This document shows positions 1 through 12,340 of a DNA stretch of 64,000 nucleotides, in pieces (within the stretch, counting starts at the first letter, position 1; each line of letters opens with the position of its first letter). The translations under genes were made by a program, and so were the position numbers. The DNA comes from Tetragonia tetragonoides (Eukaryota > Streptophyta > Magnoliopsida > Caryophyllales > Aizoaceae), in contig CM076139.1 in assembly GCA_038025085.1 (NCBI GenBank), forward strand, positions 47,906,807-47,970,806, read 5' to 3'. The notes under the pieces are model-generated. The model saw only the letters and a program-made list of their open reading frames with translations, did no database searches and had not been told where the DNA came from.

Positions 1-694
1 TTTGGTTTGAAGGTGAAAAAGAAAAGGTTCAATAGGTTTTGTATGGGGCGGACTTATCCCGTGAGGTGTGGGTGGGAGAGAGGAGAGGGAAAGAGAGCTA
101 ATGGGGGAAATGTCATAGGCCCTATCTCATAGGTCCGCCTTATACACATTTCCCGAATATGACATAGTGACTGCAACATAACACAAGCTGCCATTTACTG
201 CTGCATAACACAAGCAGCATAATTTGATATAGTCATATACGCTTCATAGGTGTGTTAGTTTTTCCATAATATATACTGACATATTACAGGATGCACCCAG
301 GTGAAACTAACATTTGAGTGAATGTGACCAGATTGGAGAGAAAAAGAAGGCTAATGACCAATATAAAAAAATAATTGGATGAGTTTGTATCTAAATAATA
401 TGACATAAGTACATAGACTATATATGCTTATGGTTACATAATTGGATGACAGATTGGATCTCATTGTTTGTGACATGGCTGTATAAAATATGCTTGTGGT
501 AATGGCTCTAAGAACACAGAGCCCCTAACTTTTTGATCACTATCAGCTGTCTGGTAATGCACCTTATAATGTTGAAGTACTCCAAATATTCATCCAACCT
601 ATATCCAACTCGATTTCATTGGGAGAATAACGACGAAACTGTAAACAAATTTCCAACTGTTGTATAGCTCCTCTATGCAGAAATCCCTTCACCT
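1..694. other. 3' flank of decayed oxidoreductase copy 1
   Basis: No gene is seen. Read on the minus strand, about 450-694 resembles the DNA just after the stop codon of the intact oxidoreductase (28620-28880): both keep a ttctgcat stretch, a tctcccaat stretch, tggagtacttcA and a tgtgttcttagA stretch in the same order. It is therefore the old 3' UTR and downstream flank of the minus-strand relic. Positions 1-450 hold AT-rich DNA with nothing recognised. Confidence 0.6.
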
Positions 695-2273
695 TTAAAG
701 CTTAGATCTTGCAGAGCTAGATTCGTTGGGGAGTATCATCGCCTTTCCAGTTACTTTTCTATCTTTGATGGCCGAAAATGCAAGGTTAGCCTGTTGGAAT
801 GTGAAACATCAGATATAACAGAAGAACTGGAAGAGCTTACAATGGAGGTCATACTCGATCAACCATAGGTTTTCTTCTAAGCCTCGGCAAATTGATTACT
901 ATCCGAAAAGAAAGATAAAACTCTAGCCAAATGAAAGATAAGATATGTTGCCACATTAGTTATGATCAGAACTTGAGAACTCCAGTTTCAAAATGTCTAT
1001 ATATTACAATTTGGGATAAGCAATCTATATCTTGTGTTCTTTGAACAATGAATACTGCTGTAACAAAACCATATCAGCCCCAAAAACAAATTGTTTCGTC
1101 CTAAACAATATCGGCACTTTAGTACAGAAAAAACAGACAATAATGATCCAAAACCAAGTTCATAATTTAAAGAGATATGAATCTTGATCGTTCTACTAAA
1201 TTTGTTTGTCCATGTTTAAGAGCCAAGTCTTTCCTTGTACATACATAAATGGCTATAGTCAGTAGAGAAAGTGGAAGACTCTGATTCAGCAAGACATGTA
1301 AACCTGGTGAAACTAGAAATATGAAGTAGCATCTGGAACATATTTTCTCTAATCACTTACCTCTGCAAGACTATAAGTATGCGAAACGTGGATCGAAATC
1401 AGGCCCCTGCCAGCCATGAAAGAAGCTCCTGCTGTGAAAATTCTAGGACAGTAGGCCAATGGATTCTGTAATTACTCAAGTAAATTCCATGTACAGTCCA
1501 GTTCTGAAAGGAAGCAGTCAAACAGTATAGTTAGAAGTGACATATTTCCTGTCTGACAAATATAGTTAATCAAACTGTAGCTGATAGCAAACCTTATGAA
1601 GAATTTGATCAATAATTCCAAAATACCGTTTTAGAAAAATCTTAACATTTTCTTTTCCACGGTTTCCAATTCACCACTTTGACCTTAAATAATTGTATTT
1701 ATATGAATATATAAATTATAAAAAAATACGATTTTCCGAAAGTACTATTAAAAATGAATCTAACCATAATATCTTTATATCACAAAAATGTTAGTACTAA
1801 ACTTATTGGATATAAATAAACAAGAGTAACTTAGATATGGCTTCTAGGCAGGTACAAGTACACTTTCCTGAAAGTTTAGTTTCGACCCTCTAGGAAGCGA
1901 TCGGGTTACATGAAACAACTTCCGAGATACAAAGAAGTCACAAAGTATATTGTTCGCCCCACAATCATACTCCACTAATGCGTTTGTATTGTTGATATTT
2001 GTCTTAAACAAGATGATAAATCATCATCTCTAATGTTCATGGTATTCCATCATGAAAAGAGATCAAATCTCATTCATTCATGACTAACCAGATGAAATCT
2101 CATTCTCCTTATTTTTATCTCTCATATATATATAGAGAGAGAGTTCAGGTAAGAAGGCTACCTACAGTGAGATGGTGAGAAGTTATCTCCACCGTTGATT
2201 GCACTTTTAAGGACGACCCAGATGCCATGCGAAAATCAAATCATAAAGTGGCAAACTTGTAAGTAGACCGAAC

Positions 2274-2640
2274 TTGTCTTTTTTTCTCTCTCTTGTTCAC
2301 AATACGCTTCCTTTTTCTCTGCTTCTTTTGCTCCATCTCGTCTTTGTTTCTCTCTCCTCCAATTCCTATCCTCTAATCGACTTTTTCTCAATTCCCCATT
2401 GTTCTCCAGAAAACCCTAGATGTGAGAATAATTTGAACATAATTTGCGATAATCGGATCTGAAAAAGCTCTGAGTTTCATCAATGGCGGGTCGTGGTGTC
2501 TACGATTGTCGAGTCCAAGGTTTCTCTCTTGCTTTCTCTCACTTTACACTAGTCTTGTGCATTATAATTTTAACTTCAGATATGTTTGGGCATTGTTTAT
2601 CACTGCTTGACTAAGATGAATATGCAGGTTTGTTTGAATT
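2274..2640 (+). other. First-exon-like sequence of unknown origin
   Basis: A pyrimidine-rich leader is followed by an ATG at 2483 in a good context (caATGGCG), opening a reading frame of about 42 codons that starts MAGRGVYDCRVQ. It looks like a 5' UTR and first exon, but no clear GT donor or continuation was found. It could be a gene fragment carried here by a transposon, or chance. I do not recognise the protein. Confidence 0.2.
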
Positions 2641-2873
2641 TGGAAGGTAATTTGTAAAAAGTGTTATTTTTTAATAATTAGCTGTCTAATTAGCGGATTT
2701 CAACACGATCAAATTACATTGGTGAAGAAATAGAACGGACATTACAGTGAAAACTACAGAAAACACGGAAAAAGTAGCACATAAACAAATACAGTATCAA
2801 AGGTAGTATACAAGACGAAGAAGCCGTTATTCTAGGCTCGTTTAAGTCCCTACACAATAACAACATAAGGACG

Positions 2874-3335
2874 TACTTCCTCCGTCCCACGTAAATCTTT
2901 ACGCTTTTCTTTTTGGTGTGTCCCACAGAAATCTTTAAATTGCTAGTAGTTTGTTGAGGGTCAAATTTCTTATGAGCCTCTCCTTATTTCTCACTCAATG
3001 GGCTTATATTCCTTTATCACCACTTTTTGTCTCTCCTAAATTTTGATCTGCTCCCTAGCCACTTGCATATAGAAGGGTATTTTTAACATACAACAGCCAA
3101 AATGAAGTTTCCTTATTTAGCTAATATGTCATTTGAAAACGTAAAGATTTCCGAGGGTTGTGATAAATTTTAATAATTGAGCCTTAACAAGTGAGCACAC
3201 ATATAAGACAAGTGAGGTTCCAACCCAAAATTAATTGGCCATGGGTGGAGTAACCCACTTGCTTATATGCATGTTCAAGACCACTAAATCTTTTCATGTG
3301 AGACACAAACCCACTTTAACAGGACGGAATGAGTA
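2874..3335. mobile_element. Stowaway-like MITE (Tc1/Mariner type)
   Basis: The left end reads TACTTCCTCCGTCCCA and the right end GGACGGAATGAGTA, the inverted, slightly diverged termini typical of plant Stowaway elements with TA duplications. There is no coding capacity. It lies inside the remnant intron space of oxidoreductase copy 1. Confidence 0.6.
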
Positions 3336-3850
3336 GTAGCACCTAACTTCTAGTTAGGCATGGATAAATAAATTTATGATGAGCATTGGCGAGTTCAGTT
3401 GTAGTATTTTGACCTAGACATGCACACTTAAACCGTCATTTTCCAACCTAGACTATCTAAAAATTACTATGCATGCATATATGCATGAGAATTAAACACA
3501 CATACGTACAATTGGGACTCATCGTCGGCAACAATGAACTGAGCGAAGGAAGCCGTATCAGCGAAAGAGCAAACATGGTCGCCAACGCTAAACTTAGAGA
3601 CATGAGAACCGATGGCATCGACGATGCCGGAGTAATCGGAGCCAGGGATAAAGGGAATGGGTGGCTTCTCCTGGTACTTGCCATGGATTTGGAGGTAGCT
3701 CGCGTAGACCGTAGTTCAAGCTCGTTGCTATAACTTTAACCCTTGCACTCCTCGGGGATGTCAGCTCTGCTCTGGCACTGGCTCATTTTTTGACAACAAC
3801 AACAACATAGTTGTTGGATCGCCAAGTTTTCCGACTACAAGTGCTTTCAT

Positions 3851-4284
3851 TATTATATCTATTGACTTGTCGCTTTTGAAATCTAACAAGAGATAATTTT
3901 ATTTAATTTTTAGGAATGGATATGGATATAGATGTATAATCACTACTTTATCTCTTCTTCTTTTCAGATTTGCTAACGATCGGTAATATAAGTAGACAAC
4001 AATGTGTTTTAATATTATTTTTTTGCTAGTCAACAATGTGTTCTAATATATGGTTGTTCATGTCAAGTCACTCAAGTGAAAATTGTCAATAGTTAATAGT
4101 TGTGCATTTCTCATTTATATTCTCCTTTGTCGTTTTCCTTTTTGACATGACATTTGCACGCATCAACATTCAACAACTAATGTTTCACGTGCCTATGCCT
4201 TGTCCTTGTGTTTGCACATTCTTATTGTCTCGTCTCTAATCTGGTATCAATCTAATGTTTTCTTTCTTTTGGAAGGTAAAAGCA
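3851..4284. other. Spacer, nothing recognised
   Basis: AT-rich DNA between the start of relic copy 1 and the exon-4-like relic. No reading frame or repeat end could be supported. Confidence 0.5.
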
Positions 4285-4345
4285 AGTTTACTTTGATGTC
4301 TTGTATGATCTTGTTCCTGGGAAGCTTAGCTTACAAAAGACTACT
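4285..4345 (+). pseudogene. Short relic resembling oxidoreductase exon 4
   Basis: The stretch contains gatgtcttgtatgatc followed by ttgtt, then gggaagctta and ttacaaaaga, in the same order as exon 4 of the intact gene at about 26867-26910 (encoding [14 protein letters not shown]). A 4-5 base insertion breaks the frame. It is on the plus strand, opposite to copy 1, and is cut on its right by a MITE. It is either a relic of another family copy or a rearranged part of copy 1. Its shortness leaves room for chance. Confidence 0.5.
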
Positions 4346-4354
4346 TCATATGTT

Positions 4355-4650
4355 GGCTATGTTTGGAAAAATTAGTTGTAGCTGTAGCTGTTAGATGTAA
4401 ATTAAAGAAAGAAATCAGTAAAAAAAATTGCTAAAAATTTGCTACAAAATATAAATACTATTAAACTAGTTGTAGTTGTAGTTGCAGGTGAAAGCTTGCA
4501 ATGATAGCTTTCACAAAATGAGTTGTAGATGTAACTTCAAATTGAAAATCTAACGACAAACTGTTCGGAAGCATAGAGTAAAAAATATTAGCGGCAAACT
4601 TCAAGTTGTAGCTTTTATTGAAAAGCTAGCTGTTTTTACCAAACATAGCC
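4355..4650. mobile_element. MITE with GGCTATGTTTGG terminal inverted repeats
   Basis: The ends are perfect 12-bp inverted repeats, GGCTATGTTTGG on the left and CCAAACATAGCC on the right. The interior is non-coding with many tagctgtagttg-like words in both orientations. No clear target duplication was found, so superfamily is not assigned. Confidence 0.6.
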
Positions 4651-5593
4651 GTTGTAGGGTTTAATATAAGGGATCGTGCACTACATGCAATGTGACCAAT
4701 GATCTAGAACATTATAATTCGACAACTTTTCTTAAAATAGAAATGTAACTACATTCATCCAGAATTTTTTATCTACGTCTCTAAGCTGTATATTCTCTTA
4801 ATCGTTGTTGTTTCAATGTAAATCTATTCACTTGCCTAGATTATATTTTTCCTAGTTCACTAATAAATCGACTAATTAACTCATGTTTATTTCTATAATA
4901 ATTCGATCCCCCGATTGGATCGGGGGAAAATGCTTGATTGATCAGTATAAACATCAACCATTCAGAATTGGATTAGTTCCTCCTCAACAAATAAGTGATT
5001 GAATCCTAACTAATGGAGAGATAGTTGGAGAGGTGACAAAATCTTATATTTTTCATTACAAAACCAATAAATCAGAAAAAGAGGGACATGGGTTAATGGC
5101 ATAAACAACTCCGAGGTATGCATAGTGTACTTTACTAAAGATTTGATTTGTCCCTATGTGCAACGGGGGAATCAAAACAGTCTTTGAGATACAATGGAAT
5201 TATGTTCCTAACAGTGTCTTGCACTAAGATATTAGAATTCAACACTAAGAGACCAAGAAGAAGGCAAGGTTGAGAGAAAGTGTGTTACATGAAACCAAAG
5301 AGGTTTGAAACCCTCCTCTATATATAGAAGAATTCAAGCCCCTTATGAACCATTGTATCCCTTCACAATATGTCATTCATGAAGCATCATGCCTTAGCAT
5401 GTCTCTCTTCACCAATACGCATAATTGAACCATTGTGTCTACTGGAATAATAAGACCCCGACCCTTCATAATAGACATGTATGAAAGGATGAACCAACCT
5501 GTCTTTTCACACACTACACATACATGTTGAAAATCGAGAAACTTGCAGAAGAGGGTTCATGAAGCATATCCAAGTAGAGGGAAACAATGAAAT
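4651..5593. other. Spacer, possible LTR-like remnant
   Basis: No gene. A small perfect hairpin (gatcccccgattggatcggggga) lies near 4905-4928. Around 5310-5330 a ctatatatagaag word on an otherwise promoter-like stretch could be part of an old LTR, but no ends were found. Confidence 0.3.
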
Positions 5594-5859
5594 ACTCTCT
5601 TCGTACCTATGAAACTCTACCATTTGCTTATTTGGGATATTTGCATAACAATATACCATTTCTCTTTATGGTAATCAATTTTCTAGTGAAATACCATTTT
5701 ACCCTCAATTTTATAAAATATAAAACCTACATATACTCTCTCCCATACCCTCATTAATGTTGAAGGTATAAGGGGAAAGCAAGTTCCAAAATCAATTTGC
5801 CTTGGTCTTTGTGTGTGCCAAAAGCAAATGTTAGAGTTTCATAGGAACAGAGGGAGTAG
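5594..5859. mobile_element. Stowaway-like MITE
   Basis: The left end TACTCTCTTCGTACCTATGAAACTCTA pairs with the right end TAGAGTTTCATAGGAACAGAGGGAGTA as long inverted repeats, the standard Stowaway arrangement with TA at each edge. It is about 265 bp and non-coding. Confidence 0.75.
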
Positions 5860-6573
5860 TAATCAAAGCACTTAGAGGGAAAATCAATATTCCATGAAAG
5901 ATACACAATTTAATCATTGAAGCGAGAAGAAATCTTGGTAAAAATAATCCAGTTAATATACTCAACCATATATTCAAACAAGACAACACAGTTGCACATT
6001 AGATTGCAAAATCCGGTCATTTTAACACTTGAGAGAAGAATCTCCTAATTTTTCTCTCACCTTACAAAAAACAGAAAAAGAAAAAGAAAAAGAAACTATT
6101 TAATCGTACACTACACATTACACACAAGGCCGTCCCTGAGAGTATGTGGCAGGGACGACCACACAGGACCTCGAAATTTTAAGGAGCCCATTTTTCGTCA
6201 AATGTTTTAATGGGTCTAGATTCTAAAAACGTTATTCTCCAATTTTCAAAAACTTGTAACTAATGCTCGATGTATTAACTCTTCCTCTGCCTCTCTCTTC
6301 TTCTCTCTTTAATACGTTGTGCTTCAATCTTGCCAATTGCCATCTAGCCATTCACTGCTTCCAAAATTGATGATCTCAAGAAATTTGCTACTCCCTTAAT
6401 TACTTCTATTTATGTGGAGGAATTAAGGCCTGCAAAGTTCCAAGAAGAAAATTTTCAACATGTTAGTTGCTCCATTTTCTCCTATTCTCTCAAGATTGTG
6501 GTAATATTTTTTGATTTATATTTTTTTGTGTAAATATTTTGGGTAATTTTTCAAAATGTAGATTAGGAATTTG

Positions 6574-6577
<4 letters not shown>

Positions 6578-6664
<87 letters not shown>
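6578..6664. repeat. (TA)n microsatellite
   Basis: An uninterrupted TA dinucleotide tract of about 87 bp. Confidence 0.95.
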
Positions 6665-6670
<6 letters not shown>

Positions 6671-6819
6671 AAAACTTCTATAAGACGGTTTTATTGTAAC
6701 TTTTGGTGAAACGGGAGTCACTTTTCAGTGAACCAAGGGTCACTGCTCACCATAAGTGACCCCTATATGCCTAAATAGTAACCCTATAATTTTGTGAGTT
6801 GGTCTTACACAAGACTTAT

Positions 6820-6820
<1 letters not shown>

Positions 6821-6870
<50 letters not shown>
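6821..6870. repeat. (AT)n microsatellite
   Basis: An uninterrupted AT tract of about 50 bp. Confidence 0.95.
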
Positions 6871-6871
<1 letters not shown>

Positions 6872-7678
6872 CACGTGTGCATCCACAAGGGCTTCTACAT
6901 CATTATCATAGATAAAGTATAACAATTTTATTTATAATCTTGGTAGATTCATGTTCATTTACAAATTTATGTCCTTATTATAGAGGAATAATGATATGAT
7001 AATACTTAAATATATATAATAAAAAAAAAAAGAAATCTGATTGTTTCATGTAATTATAGGCTATAAATTACTATAGTATGGTAAAAAGTTCAGACATTAC
7101 ACGGGCCATGCAGCTAGAATTAAACACGAAAACAATAAAGTTGATTTAAGTATAGAAAGTGAGAGGTCTATAGATTAGGAATTGAGTAGCAAGATGTGAC
7201 ACGGGCGAACAATTTGTTGCAAGTTTATACCAATAAAAATGTATTTGTTATACACACAAATCGTACATCGCACGAAAATGTAACTATAGTTCCAATTGAG
7301 ATTGAATCTTTCTGAAGCTTTTGAGTGGTATGAACGTCGAAGAGACACCGTTGTCTAACTTAGAAACTAAATCTCCTTCTCTCAAAAAGAAAAACAAAGA
7401 ATCTCTACAAAAATAAAAAGAAAAACAAAGAAAATAAATCAGCACAAAAAAAAAAAGGAAAAAGAAGAAGAAATGAACCATTCACAAAACTATCCCAAGT
7501 TCCTATTTCACTAGACCAGCCATTGTTTTGTTACCTTCTGGCTCCGTTCACATTTCCTAAAGTCAGCTACTCTGAAAAACCGAGTTTGATATAGAGAGAA
7601 AACCAGAAAGCAATTATAATTCATATTCAAATCAATTTTCTGCAAAATTGAAATTTCTCTCTCCTCAAAACCCACAAA

Positions 7679-8031
7679 ATGGAGCAGTAATTGTTCGAAA
7701 ACTCGGTGACCCAACAAGCACAGTCTCCGATGAAAATTCGCTGGTTTTCTTATTGGAAGACGAGCAAATACCGGTGCTTATTCTTCGACGAAAATTAGGG
7801 TTAGGGTTAGGGTTAGAGTTAGGGCAACGAGCTTAAAATATGCGAATTACTTCAAATTATTGGAAAAATACCAAGAAAGACTCCTTTACGTTTTATCTTT
7901 GGGTCTGATTATTCTGGTGTTGTTGATGCTATTGGTTCTAGGGTTTCGAAGTTTAGGGTTGGTGATCGTGTTTATTCTGTTGCTGATTTGGGTTCGTTTG
8001 CGGAGTTTGCTGTTGCTGATGAATCTGAATT
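7679..8031 (+). pseudogene. Quinone oxidoreductase-like relic, copy 2 (exon 1 only)
   Basis: The DNA matches exon 1 of the intact gene at 25312 closely, from the ATG to the GTATGT donor at 8032. A base lost just after ATGGA shifts the frame so that the third codon is followed by TAA. Further on, a telomere-like attagggttaggg word that encodes part of IRVRVRA in the intact gene has expanded from two to about four units, and acgagcttaaaat brings another stop. No later exon follows: the next gene is the receptor kinase. It is a truncated duplicate, closer in sequence to the 25312 copy than relic copy 1 is. Confidence 0.9.
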
Positions 8032-8952
8032 GTATGTGCTTCTTTATTTAATTTTTACTAGTATTATTGTTTGTGGATATATAGTTCATGTGGAGAATTT
8101 GCTAGTACTGTTTTTTTTTTTTTGGTTGTTTTTGGTTTTATGGTATTTACTATTTATGGTGATTGATAGAGGAAAATTGGTAGAAAATTTATGCTCAACC
8201 TTTCTGGTCATTCTTTACCTAAAAAACAAAAACAAAAACAAAAACAAAAAAAAAAAAAACTTTCTTTTCATCCTGAAACCAAATTGATTTGATCAGTCAA
8301 ATGAGTCCAACCTAAAGTTGTCAAACATGAATCCGTCACCGACATGTTTTGCTTAGATATAGTCGCATCCCTTGGTCAGGTGTATTTTTATTTTGTTGAA
8401 AAAGCAAGAAAGTCAGGACAATTTCATTATGAGATCACCCTAAGATGGCAGATGGTTGAGTGACAGATTGAACGAGGTCGACTAACTAAGTAATGTAGGA
8501 CAAGCATGACCAATATTTTCCATAAAGTCAGCCACAGTAACGTGCAACAAGCATGACCGATCAAACATGGTGGACCAATATGACCCCCTAGGTCAGGTGT
8601 ATGGTACCGGTTAGTTAGGAGCAGATATATATAATAAATTTTTAGGAAAGAAATACTAGCTTTTTCTATTGAAGAAAAATAAGGGAAAAGAGGATCATTA
8701 AAGTGTAACTAAAGAATCATAAAATTGACTTTCATCTGTATCCTTACCAACCGACGCTGTATTTGGTGGAATCCTTTACAGCGTACTCACTTGAAAACCA
8801 GAGTTTGATGTCAAAAGTCAGCAACAGAAGAACAACTGGAAAACGATAACGATGACAACCTTAATAATTTATGACCAACAAATTAAACAAACAAAGACAT
8901 TATTATACCTCCAGCAAGAGCTTCCAACATTTTTGTCACTGAAAATCAAGCC
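8032..8952. other. Intron-1-like flank and spacer
   Basis: The first 120 bases resemble the start of intron 1 of the intact oxidoreductase (atatagttcatgtggagaatttgctagtac is shared with 25700-25730). The remainder to the kinase start is spacer with an A/CAAAA-rich tract at 8220-8260. No gene seen. Confidence 0.55.
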
Positions 8953-11900
8953 ATGAAACTCTTACCCATATTGTTCATCATTTACTTTACCCATTTCTCA
9001 AACCTCTTTGTCTTTACCAACCAAGTAATTCATGATGATGATCAAGGGACTAATAATGACCATGTTGCTCTTTTAGCGATCAAGTCTCGGATAACTTGAG
9101 ACCCTGAAGGGGTTTTGAGCTCATGGAATGTCTCACTCCACATTTGTGAGTGGGAAGGTGTCACATGTGATGATGCTACGAAGCATCAAACAATACAACG
9201 AGTCGTTTCCTTAAACCTTGTTTCCAAAGGTTTGGTAGGAAGTTTGTCACCTTTTGTGGGGAACTTGAGTTTTCTGCACCGTCTTTATTTAGCCAACAAT
9301 GCTTTTCATGGTCACATACCACCTGAAATCGGTCATCTGTTTAGGCTACAGTTTCTATTATTAGAGAGAAACTCCTTCGAGGAAGAATTCCGGTCAATAT
9401 ATCTCATTGTTCGAACCTCAAGGCATTTAGCCTAGGTTCGAATAATCTTACTGGAGCTGTTCCACCTGAACTTGGTGTTTTGTCTAACTTGCAAACTTTG
9501 ATCCTTCATTCAAACAAATTGTCAGGGAAGCTCCTCAATATCGTCATGAATATGACTTCCTTACAACTTTTGTCTGCAGCTGCTAATTCCTTTCAAGGAA
9601 GTATTCCTGACGATATTGGGCAACACCCAAATTTAAGGCATCTTGCCCTTGCACAAAATCAAATTTCAGGTAAAATCCCTTCATCCTTTTACAATCTTTC
9701 TTCTCTCCAAGTTATCGACTTTGACCTCAACCGACTTGAAGGAAGTGTTCCGGAAGATGTTGGTTTTCGTTTTCCTCAGCTCACCAATTTCAAAATAAGT
9801 GGTGATTCCTTCCATGGAAATGTTCCAGTCTCACTATCCAACCTTACTCATCTTGAAGTTCTAGCCATCTATTCTAATAATTTTACTGGTAAGTTCATGT
9901 TTACTGCTGAAAATATGCCAAATTTGACAGTTCTTGATGTCTCTTTAAATTATTTAGGCACAGGAGGAGCTGGTGATGACTTAGGTTTTTTACAAACTCT
10001 TGCTAATTGTAGTCATCTGCAACTGTTAGAATGTAGTTCTAACAACTTTGGAGGGAACCTACTTCATTTTCTCGGTAACTTTTCCACTGAACTCACAGTT
10101 ATAGATATACAACAAAATCAGATTACTGGAAGAATTCCATCTGGGTTATTCAACATAGCTAACATAGAGCGTCTAGGATTGGGTGTAAATCACCTAACTG
10201 GATATCTTCCGGCTCAGATTAGTCAGCTATCTAAACTACAAGCCTTCTCCTGCACTGGGAATAACCTCATGGGCGATATTCCTTACTCGCTAGGGAATTT
10301 GTCGAGGTTGAATACACTGTACCTGCAGAAGAACAATTTTGAAGGAAAGGTACCTTCGACACTAGGAAACTGTAGAAGTCTACTAAAAATGAGGCTTTCA
10401 CAGAACAACCTCACCGGACCAATACCGCCTCATCTATTCCATGCTTCAATGTTAGTTGAACTAGATTTAGGTCGAAATCATCTACAAGGAACCATACCTG
10501 TGGAAATTGGGCAGCTGAGGAATTTAGTGTTGTTAGATATATCGAAAATGCCTTCTCTGGGGAGGTTCCAAGTAGCCTTGGTAGTTGCACTGACCTTGTT
10601 GGGTTACATGCAGGAGGAAACATGTTCAGTGGATCAATCCCTCAATCTTTCAAGTCTTTAACCAGTCTTCAGACTTTAATTCTGTCTCACAACAGATTGT
10701 CAGGTGATATACCAAGCTTCTTGTCTGCTTTTCCTTTGACGGGACTAGATTTATCCTTTAATGACTTGGAGGGAGAAGTTCCAAGAAAAGGGGCTTTCAC
10801 AAATTTAAGTGGAGTGATAGTTTCAGGAATTCGAAGCTTTGTGGAGGGATTCCGGAACTTCATTTGCCAAGATGTTCAACAAAAGGTTATCAGAGGAGAA
10901 AACTGTCTCTAACTGTGTCCTTGATCCTTGGGGCAGCCTGTTTGGTTGCTGGTGTATCAATTGTGTCATCTATATACCTCATTTGTTCTATGAGAAAAAA
11001 GAACAAGGTGATCAGAGACTCATCGATGGGCAACCCGTTCCCAAAAGTGTCATATGGCATGATTTTGAAAGCTACGAACGGATTTTCTCAAAAACATTTA
11101 GTGGGCAGAGGTCACTTTGGGTCTGTTTACAAAGGAGTGCTTGATCCCGAAGGCATGGTTGTGGCTATCAAAGTAATGAGCCTTGACAAACGAGGAGCAA
11201 GCAAGAGCTTTATGGCAGAGTGTGAAGCGTTGAGAGCTACTCGTCATAGGAACCTTCTTAAGATTGTGACTGCTTGCTCAAGTACTGATTTTCAAGGCAA
11301 TGATTTCAAGGCTTTAGTTTATGAGTTCATGTCGAATGGAAATCTTGATCAGTGGATTCATCTGGATAAAGCAAATGATCATGGACAAACTCTAAGCCTC
11401 CTGCAGAGGTTGAACATTGCCATTGATGTGACAAGTGCACTAAATTATCTGCATAAGAGTTGTGAAGTCCCTATTATTCATTGTGATCTAAAACCGAGTA
11501 ATATTTTGCTCGATGATGATGTGGTTTCACATGTTGGAGACTTTGGATTAGCAAGATTCCAATTAAATGCAAGCACAAGTACTAGTAATTCGGTTACACT
11601 TAAAGGGACTGTTGGATATGCTGCTCCAGGTAACAAAACTATGCTATTTTCAGTCACTTTCTGTCTCCCCACCCGTGCCCAACCCTTTCTTTGTTAAGGT
11701 GATTATTGAAGATGATTTTCTGACTTTATTTTACTGTAGGTTTTTTTTTTGTCTATGCCATTTGCCTTAATTTTGTTTCCTAAAATTGTTTTGGGGGCTC
11801 TCAGAAACAACCTCTCTACCTGATAGAGGTAAAAATTGGGTACATCATCTAGTCGTCTGCCCTCGGTAGTATTACCACTGGATCTTCGTTGTTGTTGTTA

Positions 11901-12340
11901 TTGTTGTTGTTGTACTTTTGCTTATCATTTCTCGACTCTAAGTTGGTTTTATTTTGAGGTAGAGTATGGCTTGGGGAGCATGATATCCAAAGAAGGTGAC
12001 ATATACACAGTTATGGCATTGTGTTATTAGAGATGATGACAGCAAAAAGGCCTACGGACACATTGTTTGAGGGTGGCTTGAACCTTAATCAGTATGCAAA
12101 ATCAGCATTGCTGCCAGACCAACTGACAATGATGATCGACCCAAGACTTCTAGATGATAACGAGGGTGCAAGCATAGGAGATTCAGATGAAAAAATGGCA
12201 GGAAATGGCAGAAAGTTTGAGTGCATAAAGTCTAATAGAAATAGGAGTGAAATGTTCAGTAGAGTTACCACAAGATCGAATGAGCATAGAAGATGCAATC
12301 AGAGAGCTACAATCAACAAGGGACAATTTCTATTGGAGCT
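8953..12340 (+). pseudogene. LRR receptor-like kinase pseudogene (FLS2/EFR/Xa21-like class)
   Basis: The reading starts at 8953 with a hydrophobic signal peptide (MKLLPILFIIYFTHF), then a leucine-rich N-cap (SSWNVSLHICEWEGVTC), many LRRs (LxxLxxLxLxxNxLxGxIP), a transmembrane segment near 10905-10990, and a kinase domain with VGRGHFGSVYKG, VAIK, HCDLKPSN and GDFGLAR. Cysteine in place of arginine before the catalytic aspartate makes it a non-RD kinase, usual for pattern-recognition receptors of subfamily XII. An intron runs from about 11631 to 11957, and the C-terminus ends FYWS plus TAG at 12338-12340. Lesions: TGA at 9097-9099, one-base losses near 9382, 10549 and 10830, and further shifts near 12008 and 12230. 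At least six breaks make function implausible. The parental protein was presumably a cell-surface immune receptor; the ligand is unknown. Confidence 0.9.
11783..11915 (+). repeat. Decayed LINE/SINE 3' tail in the kinase intron
   Basis: The words ctcagaaacaacctctctac, gaggtaaaaattgggtac and a closing (TTG)n tract match the better-kept tail at 39495-39620. Plant RTE-type LINEs and TS-type SINEs share such a (TTG)n 3' end. It lies inside the intron, so it did not cause the coding breaks. Confidence 0.6.

Larger units (their letters stand above)
695..3850 (-). pseudogene. Quinone oxidoreductase-like relic, copy 1 (exons 1 and 6 only)
   Basis: On the minus strand, 3850 down to about 3511 matches exon 1 of the intact gene at 25312. 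The start MKALVVGKLGDPT is recognisable, as are [18 protein letters not shown] and VGDHVCSFAD. The exon has an in-frame TGA about 30 codons in and at least one shift, and ends at a GTACGT donor-like site. The last exon (790 down to 695) is intact at 96 nt, is preceded by an AG acceptor and ends KL plus TAA. Exons 2-5 are not found in the 2.7 kb between, where a Stowaway-like element sits. The copy cannot encode the enzyme. It is more diverged than the other copies, so it looks like the oldest duplicate. Confidence 0.85.
5860..7678. other. Spacer with AT microsatellites; 5' flank of relic copy 2
   Basis: No gene is supported. The region holds two long AT dinucleotide tracts and transposon-like debris between them (agacggttttattgt, a word shared with several other spacers here). 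The last 60-100 bases before 7679 (tctctctcctcaaaacccacaaa) match the 5' leader of the intact oxidoreductase, so that copy's leader was duplicated too. Confidence 0.5.

Noticed and set aside
3457..3733. Overlapping 75- and 86-aa ORFs as genes
   Set aside because: Both are wrong-frame or wrong-strand readings of the oxidoreductase exon-1 relic.
6740..6925. 61-aa minus-strand ORF rich in I-Y repeats
   Set aside because: It is a translation of the AT microsatellite; the same holds for the plus-strand ORF at 18490-18696 and the Y-run ORF at 15397-15591.
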